Below are positions 1-10,136 of a stretch of 64,000 bases of DNA, one piece after another. Position numbers and translations under genes: made by a program. The notes beneath the pieces were generated by a model. That model saw nothing but the letters and a program-made list of their open reading frames with translations, searched no databases and was not told the DNA's origin. Source of the stretch: Alphaproteobacteria bacterium (GTDB lineage: Bacteria; Pseudomonadota; Alphaproteobacteria; RF32; CAG-239). The stretch spans positions 1 to 64,000 of the forward strand of contig JAGAJR010000023.1 in assembly GCA_017626035.1 (NCBI GenBank), read 5' to 3'. Within the stretch, counting starts at the first letter, position 1. Every line of letters starts with the position of its first letter.

Positions 1-1
1 A

Positions 2-172
2 GAAGAAGAACCGATATGGGTTTCCTCTCAAGGATGGGATGGGTCTCAGTGTTATGCTGACGGAACAAGCAAAGCATACGCAAGTCAGGCTAATCCTAAC
101 ACCTCCATGACGTCTTATATGTTCATCCATTATCGGGATTTTGTTACCCTGGCACAAGAATATCAGCAATAA
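2..172 (+). CDS. C-terminal end of an unrecognised protein (5' cut by window edge)
   Basis: An open frame runs from the window edge to a TAA at 170-172 and encodes about 56 residues, ending in FVTLAQEYQQ. No family is recognised from this tail. The codon pattern is coding-like and a strong terminator hairpin follows 18 bases later, so this is very likely the end of a real gene rather than a chance frame. A purine-rich AAAAGGAGG sits directly on the stop codon, but no start codon with an open frame follows it before the terminator. Confidence 0.6.
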   Translation, partial: EEEPIWVSSQGWDGSQCYADGTSKAYASQANPNTSMTSYMFIHYRDFVTLAQEYQQ

Positions 173-190
173 AAGGAGGTATAAATTTAA

Positions 191-218
191 GCCCCTCAAT
201 TGAGGGGCTTTACTTTTA
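191..218 (+). terminator. Rho-independent terminator, bidirectional
   Basis: A perfect palindrome GCCCCTCAATTGAGGGGC is followed by TTTACTTTTAT. It can end the partial gene on the left and the ABC transporter gene arriving on the minus strand at 222. Nearly the same stem recurs at 24541 and 59869. Confidence 0.85.
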
Positions 219-221
219 TAT

Positions 222-1979
222 TTATTTTTCAATCTGAAGAAATCCTGAAGACTGCATATTATAAAAATTATAATACATTCCTTTTTTCCGAATCAGGGTT
301 TTATGCGTTCCTTTCTCCACTATCTCTCCTTTATCCATTACAACCAGCTTGTCCATTTCTTTTAATGTGGACAGACGATGAGCTATCGCAATGACGGTTT
401 TGCCTTTCATCAGTTCTTTCATGGAGTTTTGAATATATTTTTCGCTTTCGCTGTCTAAGGCGGAGGTGGCTTCGTCCAAAATTAAAATCGGAGCGTTTTT
501 CAAAATCGCCCGGGCAATGGCTATTCTCTGCCTTTCTCCTCCGGAAAGCATTACGCCTCTTTCCCCGACTTTGCTTTGATAAGCGTTCGGCAGCAGCATA
601 ATCGTCTCATGGATATAGGCTTTTTTGGCGGCTTCATAAACTTCTTCATCGCTTGCCCGTGTATTTCCGTAACGGATATTTTCCATAATCGTCCGGTTGA
701 AAAGGCTCGGGTCCTGAGGTATCATGGCGATGTTTTTGTGCAAGCTGTCTTGTGTAACCCCCTTCACATCCTGCCCGTCAATCAATACGGCTCCCTTCTG
801 GACGTCATAATAGCGGGACAACAGTTTTATCAAAGTAGACTTTCCGGAACCGGAACGCCCGACCAAACCTATTTTCTCTCCCGGTTTAATCTCCAGGCTA
901 AAATTTCGGAATAACGGCTGCGAAGATTTATAGTGGTAAGTTATTTTCTTAAAAGAAATGTTTCCGTCTTTCACTTCCAGCTTTTCAGCATTGGGAGAAT
1001 CTGTTATTTCGCACGGTTTGGACAACAATTTCAGCCCATCTCTGATGCCCCCGACCAACTGAGAAAACTCCGTTGCAAAAAAGCCGATGTTTCGCACCGC
1101 ATTTACCAACATTCCAATCAACGAAACCGCCAAAACAACGTCGGCAATGCTTAAATCAAACTTATACCAATACAAACTGACCAATAAATAAAACAACAAA
1201 TTCATCGTATCAAAAGACAATTTATTGAAGAAATCCAGAACGGCGATTTTAAACGTTTCTATCCGAAACGCTTTGGCGGCATTTTTTACCGAGCGGTAGT
1301 AATGTTGTTTTTCATACTGGAGATTGCCAAAATTCTTAACCAAGTCAGAATTGGTAATACTGTCAATCATAACACCGGTTGATTCCGAATTCAGCTTTGA
1401 ACGCCGTTCGGCATAAGACACAACTTTGCGTTTGAGTTTTACCATAATAAAAAGTGTCAGCAGATTTAAAGTCAGGAAACATCCGGCCAAAGAGACATTT
1501 ATAAAAAAGATAAAGCCCAAAATCATACTCATATTAATAACCGGATACATCAAGCCGTAAGTCAGGTGCATATATGCCCGCTCGGTATTATTCAATATCG
1601 TTTTAATCTTGCCGGAGACATTCCCGGCCATCTCTTCCGCAAAAAAAGAGGAAGAATGACGATGGGCAATGATAAACAAATCTTTGGAAACTTTACTCAT
1701 GTAATAAGGCATAAAACGGGCATCAAGCAGGCTTTTGCATGACTCCAGCGTGCTTTGGGAAATTAAAACGGCAAAGATAATAAAGGTATAGAGAATCGCT
1801 TTATGATATATTTCGGCGGATCTGCCTTCATCCGAGAAAAAACCGACAATTTGAGAAAAAAGATAATTGCGAAAGCTAAAGAGAAACGTGCTCAGGATAA
1901 TCAGAAGCAACAGTGCAAAAACAAACCATTTTAACTTACGGGCATATTTCCATAAAAATTTTGTAACAGACGGTTCCAT
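222..1979 (-). CDS. ABC exporter, fused membrane and ATPase domains (MsbA-like)
   Basis: This 585-aa half-transporter has an N-terminal exporter-type membrane domain (about residues 1-310, six predicted helices beginning near 19-45) and a C-terminal nucleotide-binding domain. The ATPase motifs are complete: Walker A GLVGRSGSGKST at 371-382, Q-loop Gln422, signature LSGGERQR at 478-485 and Walker B ILILDE ending at Glu503, followed by an IAHR switch histidine. A homodimer would couple ATP hydrolysis to export across the inner membrane. The substrate cannot be read from sequence; lipid, peptide or drug export are all seen in this family. The gene stands alone, with no adjacent transport partner, and ends at the shared terminator at 191-218. 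Confidence 0.93.
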   Translation of the reverse strand: MEPSVTKFLWKYARKLKWFVFALLLLIILSTFLFSFRNYLFSQIVGFFSDEGRSAEIYHKAILYTFIIFAVLISQSTLESCKSLLDARFMPYYMSKVSKDLFIIAHRHSSSFFAEEMAGNVSGKIKTILNNTERAYMHLTYGLMYPVINMSMILGFIFFINVSLAGCFLTLNLLTLFIMVKLKRKVVSYAERRSKLNSESTGVMIDSITNSDLVKNFGNLQYEKQHYYRSVKNAAKAFRIETFKIAVLDFFNKLSFDTMNLLFYLLVSLYWYKFDLSIADVVLAVSLIGMLVNAVRNIGFFATEFSQLVGGIRDGLKLLSKPCEITDSPNAEKLEVKDGNISFKKITYHYKSSQPLFRNFSLEIKPGEKIGLVGRSGSGKSTLIKLLSRYYDVQKGAVLIDGQDVKGVTQDSLHKNIAMIPQDPSLFNRTIMENIRYGNTRASDEEVYEAAKKAYIHETIMLLPNAYQSKVGERGVMLSGGERQRIAIARAILKNAPILILDEATSALDSESEKYIQNSMKELMKGKTVIAIAHRLSTLKEMDKLVVMDKGEIVEKGTHKTLIRKKGMYYNFYNMQSSGFLQIEK

Positions 1980-2287
1980 AACTACTCCGATATTTTAATA
2001 ATACGGGCGGAGTATAGCACATCATCAGGGATAAATAAACCCCTTAAATCGTTTTCGCCTTATCTAAAAACTTTCCCGTATTCAGCCGGATTTTCCATTC
2101 CTGTTTTGCCGTTGCAGATACCTCCGCAATAAAGTGTTACATTCGCTCCGATGTTTAAAACCAAGTTGCGAAATTTTTCGTTTTTCAGTAATTCCGTCCG
2201 TCAGGCAAAACAAGTTTTATTAAAAATTGACACTTTTCAGAAAACAGATATAGTAGTTTCAGGAAATTTACAAAACATAGATATATT
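1980..2287. other. Intergenic region with promoter and possible gene remnant
   Basis: This 308-bp gap separates divergent genes. It contains a good promoter for the rightward gene (2227-2254). On the minus strand it contains an open, coding-looking stretch of about 47 codons (2060-2200), including LYCGGICNGKTGMENPAEYG and ending in TAA. That stretch is preceded by a stop and lacks a start codon, so it may be a decayed gene end. Nothing else is recognised. Confidence 0.4.
2227..2254 (+). promoter_or_regulatory. Sigma70-type promoter
   Basis: TTGACA at 2227-2232, a 16-base spacer and TATAGT at 2249-2254 give a near-consensus promoter. It lies 34 bases upstream of the start codon at 2288. Confidence 0.7.
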
Positions 2288-2770
2288 ATGAACACATTAA
2301 AAGAATGTCTGCTGCTTTTAAATTATACATGGCAGCACAAAAAAGCCTTTCTGAAAACAGAGAAAAAAGTCCGCGGATTTAACTCGCTGAGAGGATATCT
2401 TCATGATACGGACAAGCTGTTTTTATACTGGCTGTTGCTCTTCGGAGTAAAAAAAGAGCAAATTCAAAAAATTCATCGCCGTTTTGCAACTCATCATGTT
2501 GAAAACTCAAAACCCAAAAACAAAAATGATTTGATTGAAATGGCGATTGATTGGGAATGTGCCCCGATTACAAAAACAGATAAACCGCTTCTTGCCTTCT
2601 CAACCATGATTGAGCATTATCCCAGTATGGAATCCGTGATTATGCCGATTATCGCAGAATTAGGCATGTTAAACGACGAAGCTGTTCATCAGGCTTTGCA
2701 ACGCAAGGTTTTTTCCGAAACAAAAATCAGAGAATTGGTTTTGCAATACCAAAACTATGCAAAACACTAA
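2288..2770 (+). CDS. DUF5662-like hypothetical protein
   Basis: The protein has 160 aa, is mostly helical and is predicted cytoplasmic. Charged/His motifs are spaced as in DUF5662-type proteins: HDTDK near residue 39, a THH pair near 68-69 and DWE near 88. This resembles a metal-binding helical bundle of the HD-like sort. The function of that family is not established, so no reaction is assigned. The gene has its own consensus-like promoter and a strong terminator, so it is monocistronic. The family call is from remembered motif layout and is tentative. Confidence 0.75.
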   Translation: MNTLKECLLLLNYTWQHKKAFLKTEKKVRGFNSLRGYLHDTDKLFLYWLLLFGVKKEQIQKIHRRFATHHVENSKPKNKNDLIEMAIDWECAPITKTDKPLLAFSTMIEHYPSMESVIMPIIAELGMLNDEAVHQALQRKVFSETKIRELVLQYQNYAKH

Positions 2771-2786
2771 TCTTAGCCGAAAGAAC

Positions 2787-2823
2787 AAAAAAGCGTTATC
2801 AAAACAGATAACGCTTTTTTGTT
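2787..2823. terminator. Bidirectional Rho-independent terminator
   Basis: The stem AAAAAAGCGTTATC / GATAACGCTTTTTT has a 6-base loop and lies between convergent genes ending at 2770 (+) and 2826 (-). The A and T runs on either side allow it to work in both directions. Confidence 0.9.
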
Positions 2824-2825
2824 TC

Positions 2826-3761
2826 TTATTTTGTCCCTTTTTTGCGATTTTTCAGCTTTGTTAATTTATCGCTGACAACAGAGGTATCCCGTCCCGTTTT
2901 GGCCAAACGTTCATACATTCGCTCAATTTCTTTTTCCAAATAGGCTTTTTCAATTTCATTGGACAATTCGTCCTGTTCTTCTTTGGAGCCATGATTGCAG
3001 ATATTCTGCATTTCAGAAATAATATCTTCTACATGGACGGAACTATCGACTTTCTTCTTAATAAAATAAGGCAGTTCATAAGCCAGTTGGCGGGCATAAG
3101 CATAGGCCTCTTTGGTCGTATTGCAACGATTGTACCGCAGTTTCAGCAAACGGAAAGCAATTTCCAGTTCCTCACTGTCATCCACCACGATAAACGGTAT
3201 CGGATCAGCAAATTTACGGGCGGAAAGTTCTTTCAGATATTCTAAAATATGATAGAAAAACCCGTTGATATTATAAATGATAAACGGTTTAATCTGAATA
3301 AAACCATCCTGCATGGCCACACAGTCATAAGCTAATTCGTCCAATGTTCCGACCCCGCCCGGAGCAAACACGATAATATCTGCTTCAAACAGTTTGTTCT
3401 TACGGTTTTCCAGAGTGTCGGTCAGGACAATATCGCTGATTTTTTGCAGAAGTTCGTCTTTCTCATAAAGTTCAAAATATTCTTGTGTCGTTACTCCGAC
3501 AATCGGACTGACATCGCCGTAATATTTTTCCTTCTTGCTTTCCCAGGTTTCAATCACACCGCGGGCAACGGCTCCCATAATACCGCTGTTGGAAAAACCA
3601 TAGTCCAGGCGAAACCCCATTTTGGCAATTTTAACGCCCATCTTATAAACTTCTTCCTGATACAGGGGGTCATTTCCCGGACGGGAACCACCCGACACGC
3701 ATACTCGCAAGTGCTGCGGGGTTTCAATCAAACATTGTGATTTATTGCTATCTTCTGCCAT
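2826..3761 (-). CDS. LOG-family (TIGR00730/lysine decarboxylase-like) nucleotide-binding protein
   Basis: The 311-aa protein has a Rossmann-like fold with the LOG-family signature PGGVGTLDE and an N-terminal GGSRPG loop. Characterised LOG members are cytokinin-nucleoside-monophosphate phosphoribohydrolases or nucleotide 5'-monophosphate nucleosidases; the true substrate here is unknown. The C-terminal ~90 residues are a charged helical extension beyond the usual ~190-220-aa core. The ATG at 3761 is preferred over an upstream in-frame start at 3812, because the latter would overlap tgt by 38 bases while 3761 leaves a short gap of 13 bases. It probably shares an mRNA with tgt. Confidence 0.85.
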   Translation of the reverse strand: MAEDSNKSQCLIETPQHLRVCVSGGSRPGNDPLYQEEVYKMGVKIAKMGFRLDYGFSNSGIMGAVARGVIETWESKKEKYYGDVSPIVGVTTQEYFELYEKDELLQKISDIVLTDTLENRKNKLFEADIIVFAPGGVGTLDELAYDCVAMQDGFIQIKPFIIYNINGFFYHILEYLKELSARKFADPIPFIVVDDSEELEIAFRLLKLRYNRCNTTKEAYAYARQLAYELPYFIKKKVDSSVHVEDIISEMQNICNHGSKEEQDELSNEIEKAYLEKEIERMYERLAKTGRDTSVVSDKLTKLKNRKKGTK

Positions 3762-3774
3762 GTAAATATTCTTT

Positions 3775-4965
<1,191 letters not shown>

Positions 4966-5058
4966 TTATTAATTGACAAGTTAGACAAAATGATAAATAG
5001 TTACATATTCTTTTTACATATTAATTTGCTATTACTAACATATTAAATATCTTTGCGT

Positions 5059-6315
5059 ATGAGTGCAAAAGTATCTGTTTTAGAAAACGGTTTGACGGTT
5101 ATTACCGAGTGCAAACCTTATACCAGAATGCTGAATATCGGCATTTGGGTTAAAGCCGGTTCTTTATATGAGACACCTGTTACCAGCGGGCTTTCTCATT
5201 TTACGGAACATATGCTGTTTAAGGGGACCAAACGCCGCAATGCCTGCCAGATTTCACAGCAAATTGCCGACCGGGGCGGAACAACCGACGCCTGGACATC
5301 TCTCGACCATACGGGATATTCCATGGAAGTCTTGATAGAGGACTGCGAATTTGCCATGGATATTCTGTCTGACATGATGATGAACCCGCAGTTTGACACC
5401 TCGGAAATAAATTTGGAACGAAAGGTTATTTTACAAGAGCAGGAAGACGAATCGCATGATCCGGAACTTATGCTCTCGGAAAGTTTCCATTCTCTTATTT
5501 ATCCCGGGCAGGCCATGAGCCGGAATATTCTCGGTTCTCGCCGCAACATCCAAAACGTTACCCGTAAGAAGCTTATGGCTTTTCATAAAAATTTCTATGT
5601 CGGGTCTAACTTGATTTTATCGGCAGTCGGAAACCTTGAACACGAAAAAATCGTTTCTCTGGCTCAAAGCTATTTCGGCTCCGTTCCCAAAGGGCAATGT
5701 CAGGAAACTGCTCCTATCCACTATGTCGGAGGCTTTAAACATATTAATAAAGACTGCGACAGAGTTATGCTTGGTCTGGGATTTGACATTCCCTACCGAA
5801 AAGAGCTGGAAACGGCTGTTATCCTGATGTCTCAAATTCTGGGCACCGGCGACACCGCCAGACTGTATACCGAAATCCGAGAGAAAAAAGGACTGGTTTA
5901 TGAGATTTCCGCCAATCTGCAAACCTGCAAAAAGGTTGGAATTCTGGATATTTTCGCCGAATGTAACGCCGCCAACGTGAATGAAATTCTCAAACTTATT
6001 ACTCTGGAGATTAATAAGCTGAGGCATATTCTTGTTGCAGAAGAAGAACTCAACCGCGTCAAAAAACAAATGCTGGTTGCCCTTATCCGAAATATGGAAC
6101 AAGGAGAGTTCGTCTGCGGAAGCAATGCCGAACAATTCATCAAGCTGGGACGACTTAAAACCTCCGAAGGGCTTATTACGAAAATCGAGCAGGTTACTCC
6201 GGAAAAAATCAGGGAGGCGGCAGAAGGTATTTTCAGTTCCAAGCTGACGTATATTGTGCACGGAAAAGTTTCCGCCTACACAACGTATGAACAGCTGCAA
6301 AAAATGCTGAACTGA
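5059..6315 (+). CDS. M16-family zinc protease (processing-peptidase-like)
   Basis: A 418-aa insulinase/mitochondrial-processing-peptidase-like protein. The inverted zinc motif HFTEH is at 47-51 and the third ligand Glu127 lies exactly 76 residues after it, the classic HxxEH-x76-E layout, so this is the catalytic rather than the regulatory half. Alphaproteobacterial homologues are the bacterial relatives of mitochondrial beta-MPP. There is no obvious signal peptide. A TTG two codons upstream (5053) is an alternative start; neither has a clear ribosome site, so the mRNA may have a very short leader. The gene ends at a terminator shared with the convergent response regulator. Confidence 0.93.
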   Translation: MSAKVSVLENGLTVITECKPYTRMLNIGIWVKAGSLYETPVTSGLSHFTEHMLFKGTKRRNACQISQQIADRGGTTDAWTSLDHTGYSMEVLIEDCEFAMDILSDMMMNPQFDTSEINLERKVILQEQEDESHDPELMLSESFHSLIYPGQAMSRNILGSRRNIQNVTRKKLMAFHKNFYVGSNLILSAVGNLEHEKIVSLAQSYFGSVPKGQCQETAPIHYVGGFKHINKDCDRVMLGLGFDIPYRKELETAVILMSQILGTGDTARLYTEIREKKGLVYEISANLQTCKKVGILDIFAECNAANVNEILKLITLEINKLRHILVAEEELNRVKKQMLVALIRNMEQGEFVCGSNAEQFIKLGRLKTSEGLITKIEQVTPEKIREAAEGIFSSKLTYIVHGKVSAYTTYEQLQKMLN

Positions 6316-6341
6316 GAAAACTTTATTATTTAAGCAAAAAC

Positions 6342-6375
6342 AAACAGGGAGATTTTACATCTCCCTGTTTGTTTA
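6342..6375. terminator. Bidirectional Rho-independent terminator
   Basis: The stem AAACAGGGAGAT / ATCTCCCTGTTT has a 5-base loop and lies between convergent ends at 6315 (+) and 6373 (-). T-rich sequence follows on the plus side, and an A-rich flank serves the minus side. Confidence 0.85.
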
Positions 6376-7086
6376 TTCTTCAACTTCTTCTCCGTCATCT
6401 CCGGTATGCAAATCTATGGCATAACCGGTGGCTCTTACCGTTCGGATATAATCCGGACCGAAATCATTTAAGGATTTCCGCAAACGGCGAATATGTACGT
6501 CAACCGTCCGGGATTCCACATAAATATTGTCTCCCCAGACCGTCTTTAATAAAAATTCCCTGGAAAATACTTTCCCCGGTTTTTCCAAAAGGGTTTTCAA
6601 CAGACGAAATTCCGTCGGCCCCAAATGAATATAATTTTCACCGCGAAAGACTTTTTTCTCGACCAAATCCATACGGATATCTTCAAACACAAACTCTTTT
6701 TGCTGCATCAATTCAGGTGCACGGCGAAGATTGGTTTTGACGCGGGCCATCAGTTCCGGCACGGAAAACGGTTTGGTAACATAGTCATCAGCCCCGGCGG
6801 AAAGCCCCTTTACTTTATCGTCTTCTTCACCTTTGGCCGTCAGAAGAATAATCGGAATATTTTTTATATCCGGTTTACTGCGAACCAATTTACAAATTTC
6901 CACCCCGGAGAGTTCCGGCAACATCCAATCCAGCAAGATTACCGACGGACAAAACTTTTCAATTTCGGACAATGCTTTATTGCCGCGGGACTCCCATAAA
7001 ACTTCGTATCCCTCTTTTTCAAGGTTATACTTCAGCAAAAGAGCCAAAGCCTCCTCGTCTTCGATAACCATTACTTTATATGCCAT
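6373..7086 (-). CDS. phoB: PhoB/OmpR-family response regulator
   Basis: A 237-aa two-component regulator with an N-terminal receiver domain (1-120) and a C-terminal winged-helix DNA-binding domain (about 135-230). The acidic pocket (IEDEE at 8-12), the phosphoacceptor Asp53, Thr83 and Lys105 are all present. The VESRTVDVHIRRLRKSL segment is the recognition-helix region typical of PhoB. No sensor kinase lies next to it, so the partner must be elsewhere and the phosphate-regulon identity is inferred from similarity. It may instead be another PhoB-like regulator such as the essential CtrA-unrelated OmpR types of this class. Confidence 0.85.
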   Translation of the reverse strand: MAYKVMVIEDEEALALLLKYNLEKEGYEVLWESRGNKALSEIEKFCPSVILLDWMLPELSGVEICKLVRSKPDIKNIPIILLTAKGEEDDKVKGLSAGADDYVTKPFSVPELMARVKTNLRRAPELMQQKEFVFEDIRMDLVEKKVFRGENYIHLGPTEFRLLKTLLEKPGKVFSREFLLKTVWGDNIYVESRTVDVHIRRLRKSLNDFGPDYIRTVRATGYAIDLHTGDDGEEVEE

Positions 7087-7143
7087 ATTTTACACTCCCG
7101 AGACATTACTTTATGAAAAATAATACAGCCGGGTATCTTAAAA

Positions 7144-7779
7144 TTACCTTAAAGCATCCATATTTTTCTTGTATTCCCCACCGGCAAATACTGATGTTCC
7201 GGCGACCAGAATATCTGCTCCGGCAGCAATACATTCGGCAGAAGTCATCGGATTAATTCCGCCGTCTACTTCAATTTTAATATCCCGGTCTCCAATCATG
7301 CTCTTTATCCGGGCGATTTTTTCCAATTGAGATTCTATAAAAGCCTGCCCGCCAAATCCCGGATTGACCGTCATAACCAAAATTAAATCCAACCTATCCA
7401 AAACATATTCAAGCACTTTTTCCGAAGTGGAGGGATTAAGCGACACGCCGGCCTTTTTGCCGCAATCTCGTATCAGGCTTAATGTTCTGTCCAGATGAGG
7501 GCAAACTTCGGCATGAACCGTAATAATATCGGCTCCCGCTCCCGAAAACCAGTTTATCATCTGATCCGGATTATCCACCATCAGGTGAACATCCAACGGA
7601 AGCGAAGTGTAAGGACGTATCTGGCGGACAATTCCCGGACCGAACGTCAAGTTAGGAACGTAATGCCCATCCATAACGTCAATATGTATCAAATCTGCTC
7701 CGGCCTCCGTTAAAGATACGATTTCTTTTTTTAAATTGCCGAAGTCGGCGGATAAAATGCTCGGGGCTATCAACACCAT
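7144..7779 (-). CDS. rpe: Ribulose-phosphate 3-epimerase
   Basis: The enzyme interconverts ribulose 5-phosphate and xylulose 5-phosphate in the pentose phosphate pathway. In this 211-aa TIM barrel the metal/catalytic residues are visible: His32 and Asp34 in HIDVMDGHYVPN, His65 in LDVHLMV, and the EVDGGI aspartate near 174. The MTVNPGFGGQ loop is also intact. The start is fixed by AAGGAGAG six bases upstream. It sits behind the response-regulator gene on the same strand and could be separately transcribed. Transketolase (22.5 kb) and aldolase (10.6 kb) in this window belong to the same central carbon network. Confidence 0.96.
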   Translation of the reverse strand: MVLIAPSILSADFGNLKKEIVSLTEAGADLIHIDVMDGHYVPNLTFGPGIVRQIRPYTSLPLDVHLMVDNPDQMINWFSGAGADIITVHAEVCPHLDRTLSLIRDCGKKAGVSLNPSTSEKVLEYVLDRLDLILVMTVNPGFGGQAFIESQLEKIARIKSMIGDRDIKIEVDGGINPMTSAECIAAGADILVAGTSVFAGGEYKKNMDALR

Positions 7780-7925
7780 CGTTTCTCTCCTTTTTTCTGT
7801 TTCCTATTATCATAAAACAAGCTCCTTCTAAATTCCAGTAAAATATAATTGCGGGCAACTTGTTTTTCCATCTTCGGGTATTATCTCAATAGTGATGACA
7901 AGATAAAACATTAAGGAGAAAAACT

Positions 7926-8438
7926 ATGGGACAAATGGCTGAAAAAATCAGTAAAGTCGATCATGAAGAGTTGTTGAAAATTTTGAATACCGCTTTTGCC
8001 GAAGAATGGCTGGCTTATTATCAATATTGGATTGGAGCACAGGTTGCAAAAGGCCCGATGCGTTCCACCATTGTCGCCGAATTTTTAAAACATGCCAATG
8101 AAGAATTGTCGCATGCCCAATTGCTCAGCGATCGTATCATCCAATTAGGCGGCACTCCGGTTATTGATCCGGCTGATTGGCAAAAACACGCTTTGTGCAA
8201 ATATGAAGCTCCGGCAGACGAATTTATTGTCGCTATTTTGGAACAGAATCTTGATGCCGAACGCTGTGCCATCAGCCGGTATCAGCAAATCTGCGAAATG
8301 ACGGGCGGAAAGGATTTTGAAACTTTCCATATGTCCAGACACATTTTGCAGGATGAACTGGAACACGAGCAGGATATTGAGGATTTCATGGAAGATATTA
8401 AAACAGCCATGGAACATGCCTGCAAGTGTGGCAAATAA
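7926..8438 (+). CDS. Ferritin-like (bacterioferritin/Dps-type) diiron protein
   Basis: A 170-aa four-helix bundle with two carboxylate/His helices. Candidate iron ligands are Glu26/27 (AEEWLAYY), Glu59/60 with His63 (EELSHAQ), Glu112 and Glu144 with His147 (DELEHEQD). This is the ferritin/bacterioferritin ferroxidase pattern, so iron storage or oxidative protection is likely, but no haem-binding Met or nanocage assignment can be made. The last residues (HACKCGK) add two cysteines beyond the bundle, which may bind metal. The start has an AAGGAGAAAA ribosome site. The gene is monocistronic, with a terminator at 8471. Confidence 0.88.
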   Translation: MGQMAEKISKVDHEELLKILNTAFAEEWLAYYQYWIGAQVAKGPMRSTIVAEFLKHANEELSHAQLLSDRIIQLGGTPVIDPADWQKHALCKYEAPADEFIVAILEQNLDAERCAISRYQQICEMTGGKDFETFHMSRHILQDELEHEQDIEDFMEDIKTAMEHACKCGK

Positions 8439-8470
8439 TTTTGTATTATTAGTTTACAGCACACCTCTAG

Positions 8471-8501
8471 CCGCCTGTTTTTACAGGCGGTTTATTTTTT
8501 C
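8471..8501 (+). terminator. Rho-independent terminator
   Basis: The stem CCGCCTGT / ACAGGCGG with a TTTT loop is followed by TTTATTTTTT. It lies 33 bases after the ferritin-like gene. Confidence 0.9.
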
Positions 8502-8578
8502 TCCAACAAAATATTGACAAATTTATTTAAATATTCCAAAATATGACAAAATTTTCCGCAATCGATTCAGGGGGAATT

Positions 8579-9973
8579 ATGCAAAAATATACTATGTCCA
8601 ATACAAGCGGTTTTAGCAACGAACAGGTTTCTTACAATACCGACGAGCAAAATCAAGAACCGCAAAAAATTTATTTATATCCCCCTCAACCGTTATCCCG
8701 CGAAGAATTCGGCGATATTGTCATCAGAGAAAACATCAGCCTGATGGATGATAACGAATTTGTTGAAACTTTTGGAAAAGACCGGCAGGAAATAGACGAT
8801 CCGTTTACTTATATCGCTCAACATCAAGAGCTTTCCGACAACATCGTCAACCAAAGCAATCTTCTGTTAGCCAACACAATGCACAAAGTATTAGATTTGG
8901 CTTTGGATAACCGGATTGCCGATGCTCAAAACATTCTTTTGAATTTATCCAGATTCAGCGAAGACGACCAACGTTATATTTCCGCAGTTGAAGGAGAAAA
9001 AGCTCCTTATGAACTCCCTAAATATATTAAGAGCCGTTTTGCCAATATTGAAGAAATCAGTGCCATCATCGGTTTTGTAGAGTCCCTTGAAGCGGCACAC
9101 ACCGCTGCCAATGCCGAAACCTCCGGCTTTACCCTTTATACGGCAGAAACAATCAACAGCGAATTTGAAAATTTTGAATTGAATTTATCCGAAGAACAAC
9201 AAGCCAAAATGTATTATCTGGCATCAAGGTTGTTCCGCAAAGCTAACTTTGTGCCGGGATGTTATACCGAACCGGCACCGGGTCCCGGAGAAATCGAAAG
9301 CCTGAAAAAGGTTTTGGATAAAACTTCGGACATAAAATTAATTGCCTGCTGCCGGACAAACCGCTTTAAGGCAGGAACTTTTGACGACAAAGCTCTGATT
9401 ATCGCCTATAAAAGAGCTTTGACTAATGAAAACCACCCATATCGCCGTTATAAAATTAATACCCAAATCGGCGATTTATATCGGGAACGCGTTAAAAACA
9501 ACAAAGTTTCTTTTAACCGCCATAATGCCGAAGACATAAAAAATCTGAGGAAAGCTGAATTATATTACATTACTGCCAAGGAAGAAGCTCCTGAAAATGA
9601 AAAACTAAATGCCCTAAAAAAAATCGCCGAACTGCAGAAGCTTCTCGGCAATAAGGCAAAATGGGCAGAAACTAAGGAGGAAATGGCATATTCTCCGCAA
9701 TTTACACCAACAGACAGATGTCAGGCTCTCATCAGTCTGGCCGTTGCCATGCAAGACGAAGCAGGATTTGTTTATATGGAGAAGGCTCTGAAAGAGATTA
9801 AAAAGTCAAAACTCAAAAAAGGTGAAAAAGACCGTTTGTTTGATTTGGCTTCCGAATCTGCTCAAGAGATGACTCGGAAGGAAGAAATTCTCTCGTCAGT
9901 AAACACAAGCATTGCGAACTATAAATTAACTCCAAATAAACAACGGGTTCGTAGGCAAACTGAACGGGAATAA
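8579..9973 (+). CDS. Unrecognised helical protein, possibly TPR-like
   Basis: A 464-aa protein of no recognised family, rich in Glu, Lys, Asn and Ala, with neither signal peptide nor membrane segment. The second half (about 270-460) has short amphipathic helix pairs such as AELYYITAKEEAPENEK followed by a second pair, reminiscent of tetratricopeptide repeats. The first ~60 residues look disordered. The ATG at 8579 is chosen because AGGGGGA lies directly upstream; an in-frame ATG at 8543 has no ribosome site. A TTGACA at 8514 may be its -35 element. With the gene at 12365 it forms a pair of large, uncharacterised, apparently soluble proteins with their own promoters and terminators. Confidence 0.8.
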   Translation: MQKYTMSNTSGFSNEQVSYNTDEQNQEPQKIYLYPPQPLSREEFGDIVIRENISLMDDNEFVETFGKDRQEIDDPFTYIAQHQELSDNIVNQSNLLLANTMHKVLDLALDNRIADAQNILLNLSRFSEDDQRYISAVEGEKAPYELPKYIKSRFANIEEISAIIGFVESLEAAHTAANAETSGFTLYTAETINSEFENFELNLSEEQQAKMYYLASRLFRKANFVPGCYTEPAPGPGEIESLKKVLDKTSDIKLIACCRTNRFKAGTFDDKALIIAYKRALTNENHPYRRYKINTQIGDLYRERVKNNKVSFNRHNAEDIKNLRKAELYYITAKEEAPENEKLNALKKIAELQKLLGNKAKWAETKEEMAYSPQFTPTDRCQALISLAVAMQDEAGFVYMEKALKEIKKSKLKKGEKDRLFDLASESAQEMTRKEEILSSVNTSIANYKLTPNKQRVRRQTERE

Positions 9974-10118
9974 CTTAACTCCGTCAGGTGTTAAGTTCAC
10001 AAAAAAGGATATGAAAGCCTAATATTTCATATCCTTTTTTAGTATAAATATCCCTTGTACGCAGGGGAACTGATAAAGAAAAGGTTCACAATCATTTGAT
10101 TGTGAACCTGTCTTTTTT
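9972..10118 (+). terminator. Cluster of three hairpins, two with T-runs
   Basis: AACTTAAC/GTTAAGTT (9972-9997) overlaps the stop codon. A strong terminator follows with stem AAAAAAGGATATGAAA/TTTCATATCCTTTTTT (10001-10040). A second perfect 13-bp stem, AGGTTCACAATCA/TGATTGTGAACCT (10082-10109), is then followed by GTCTTTTTTT. The last may also serve the convergent gene ending at 10137. Confidence 0.8.
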
Positions 10119-10136
10119 TCGTACCGCGGAGGATTG

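Noticed and set aside
171-190. Ribosome site AAAAGGAGG after the first stop codon as the start of a small gene
   Set aside because: No start codon with an open frame follows before the terminator at 191.
5617-6300. 227-codon minus-strand frame opposite the M16 protease
   Set aside because: It is antisense to a gene with a complete zinc site; no independent evidence.
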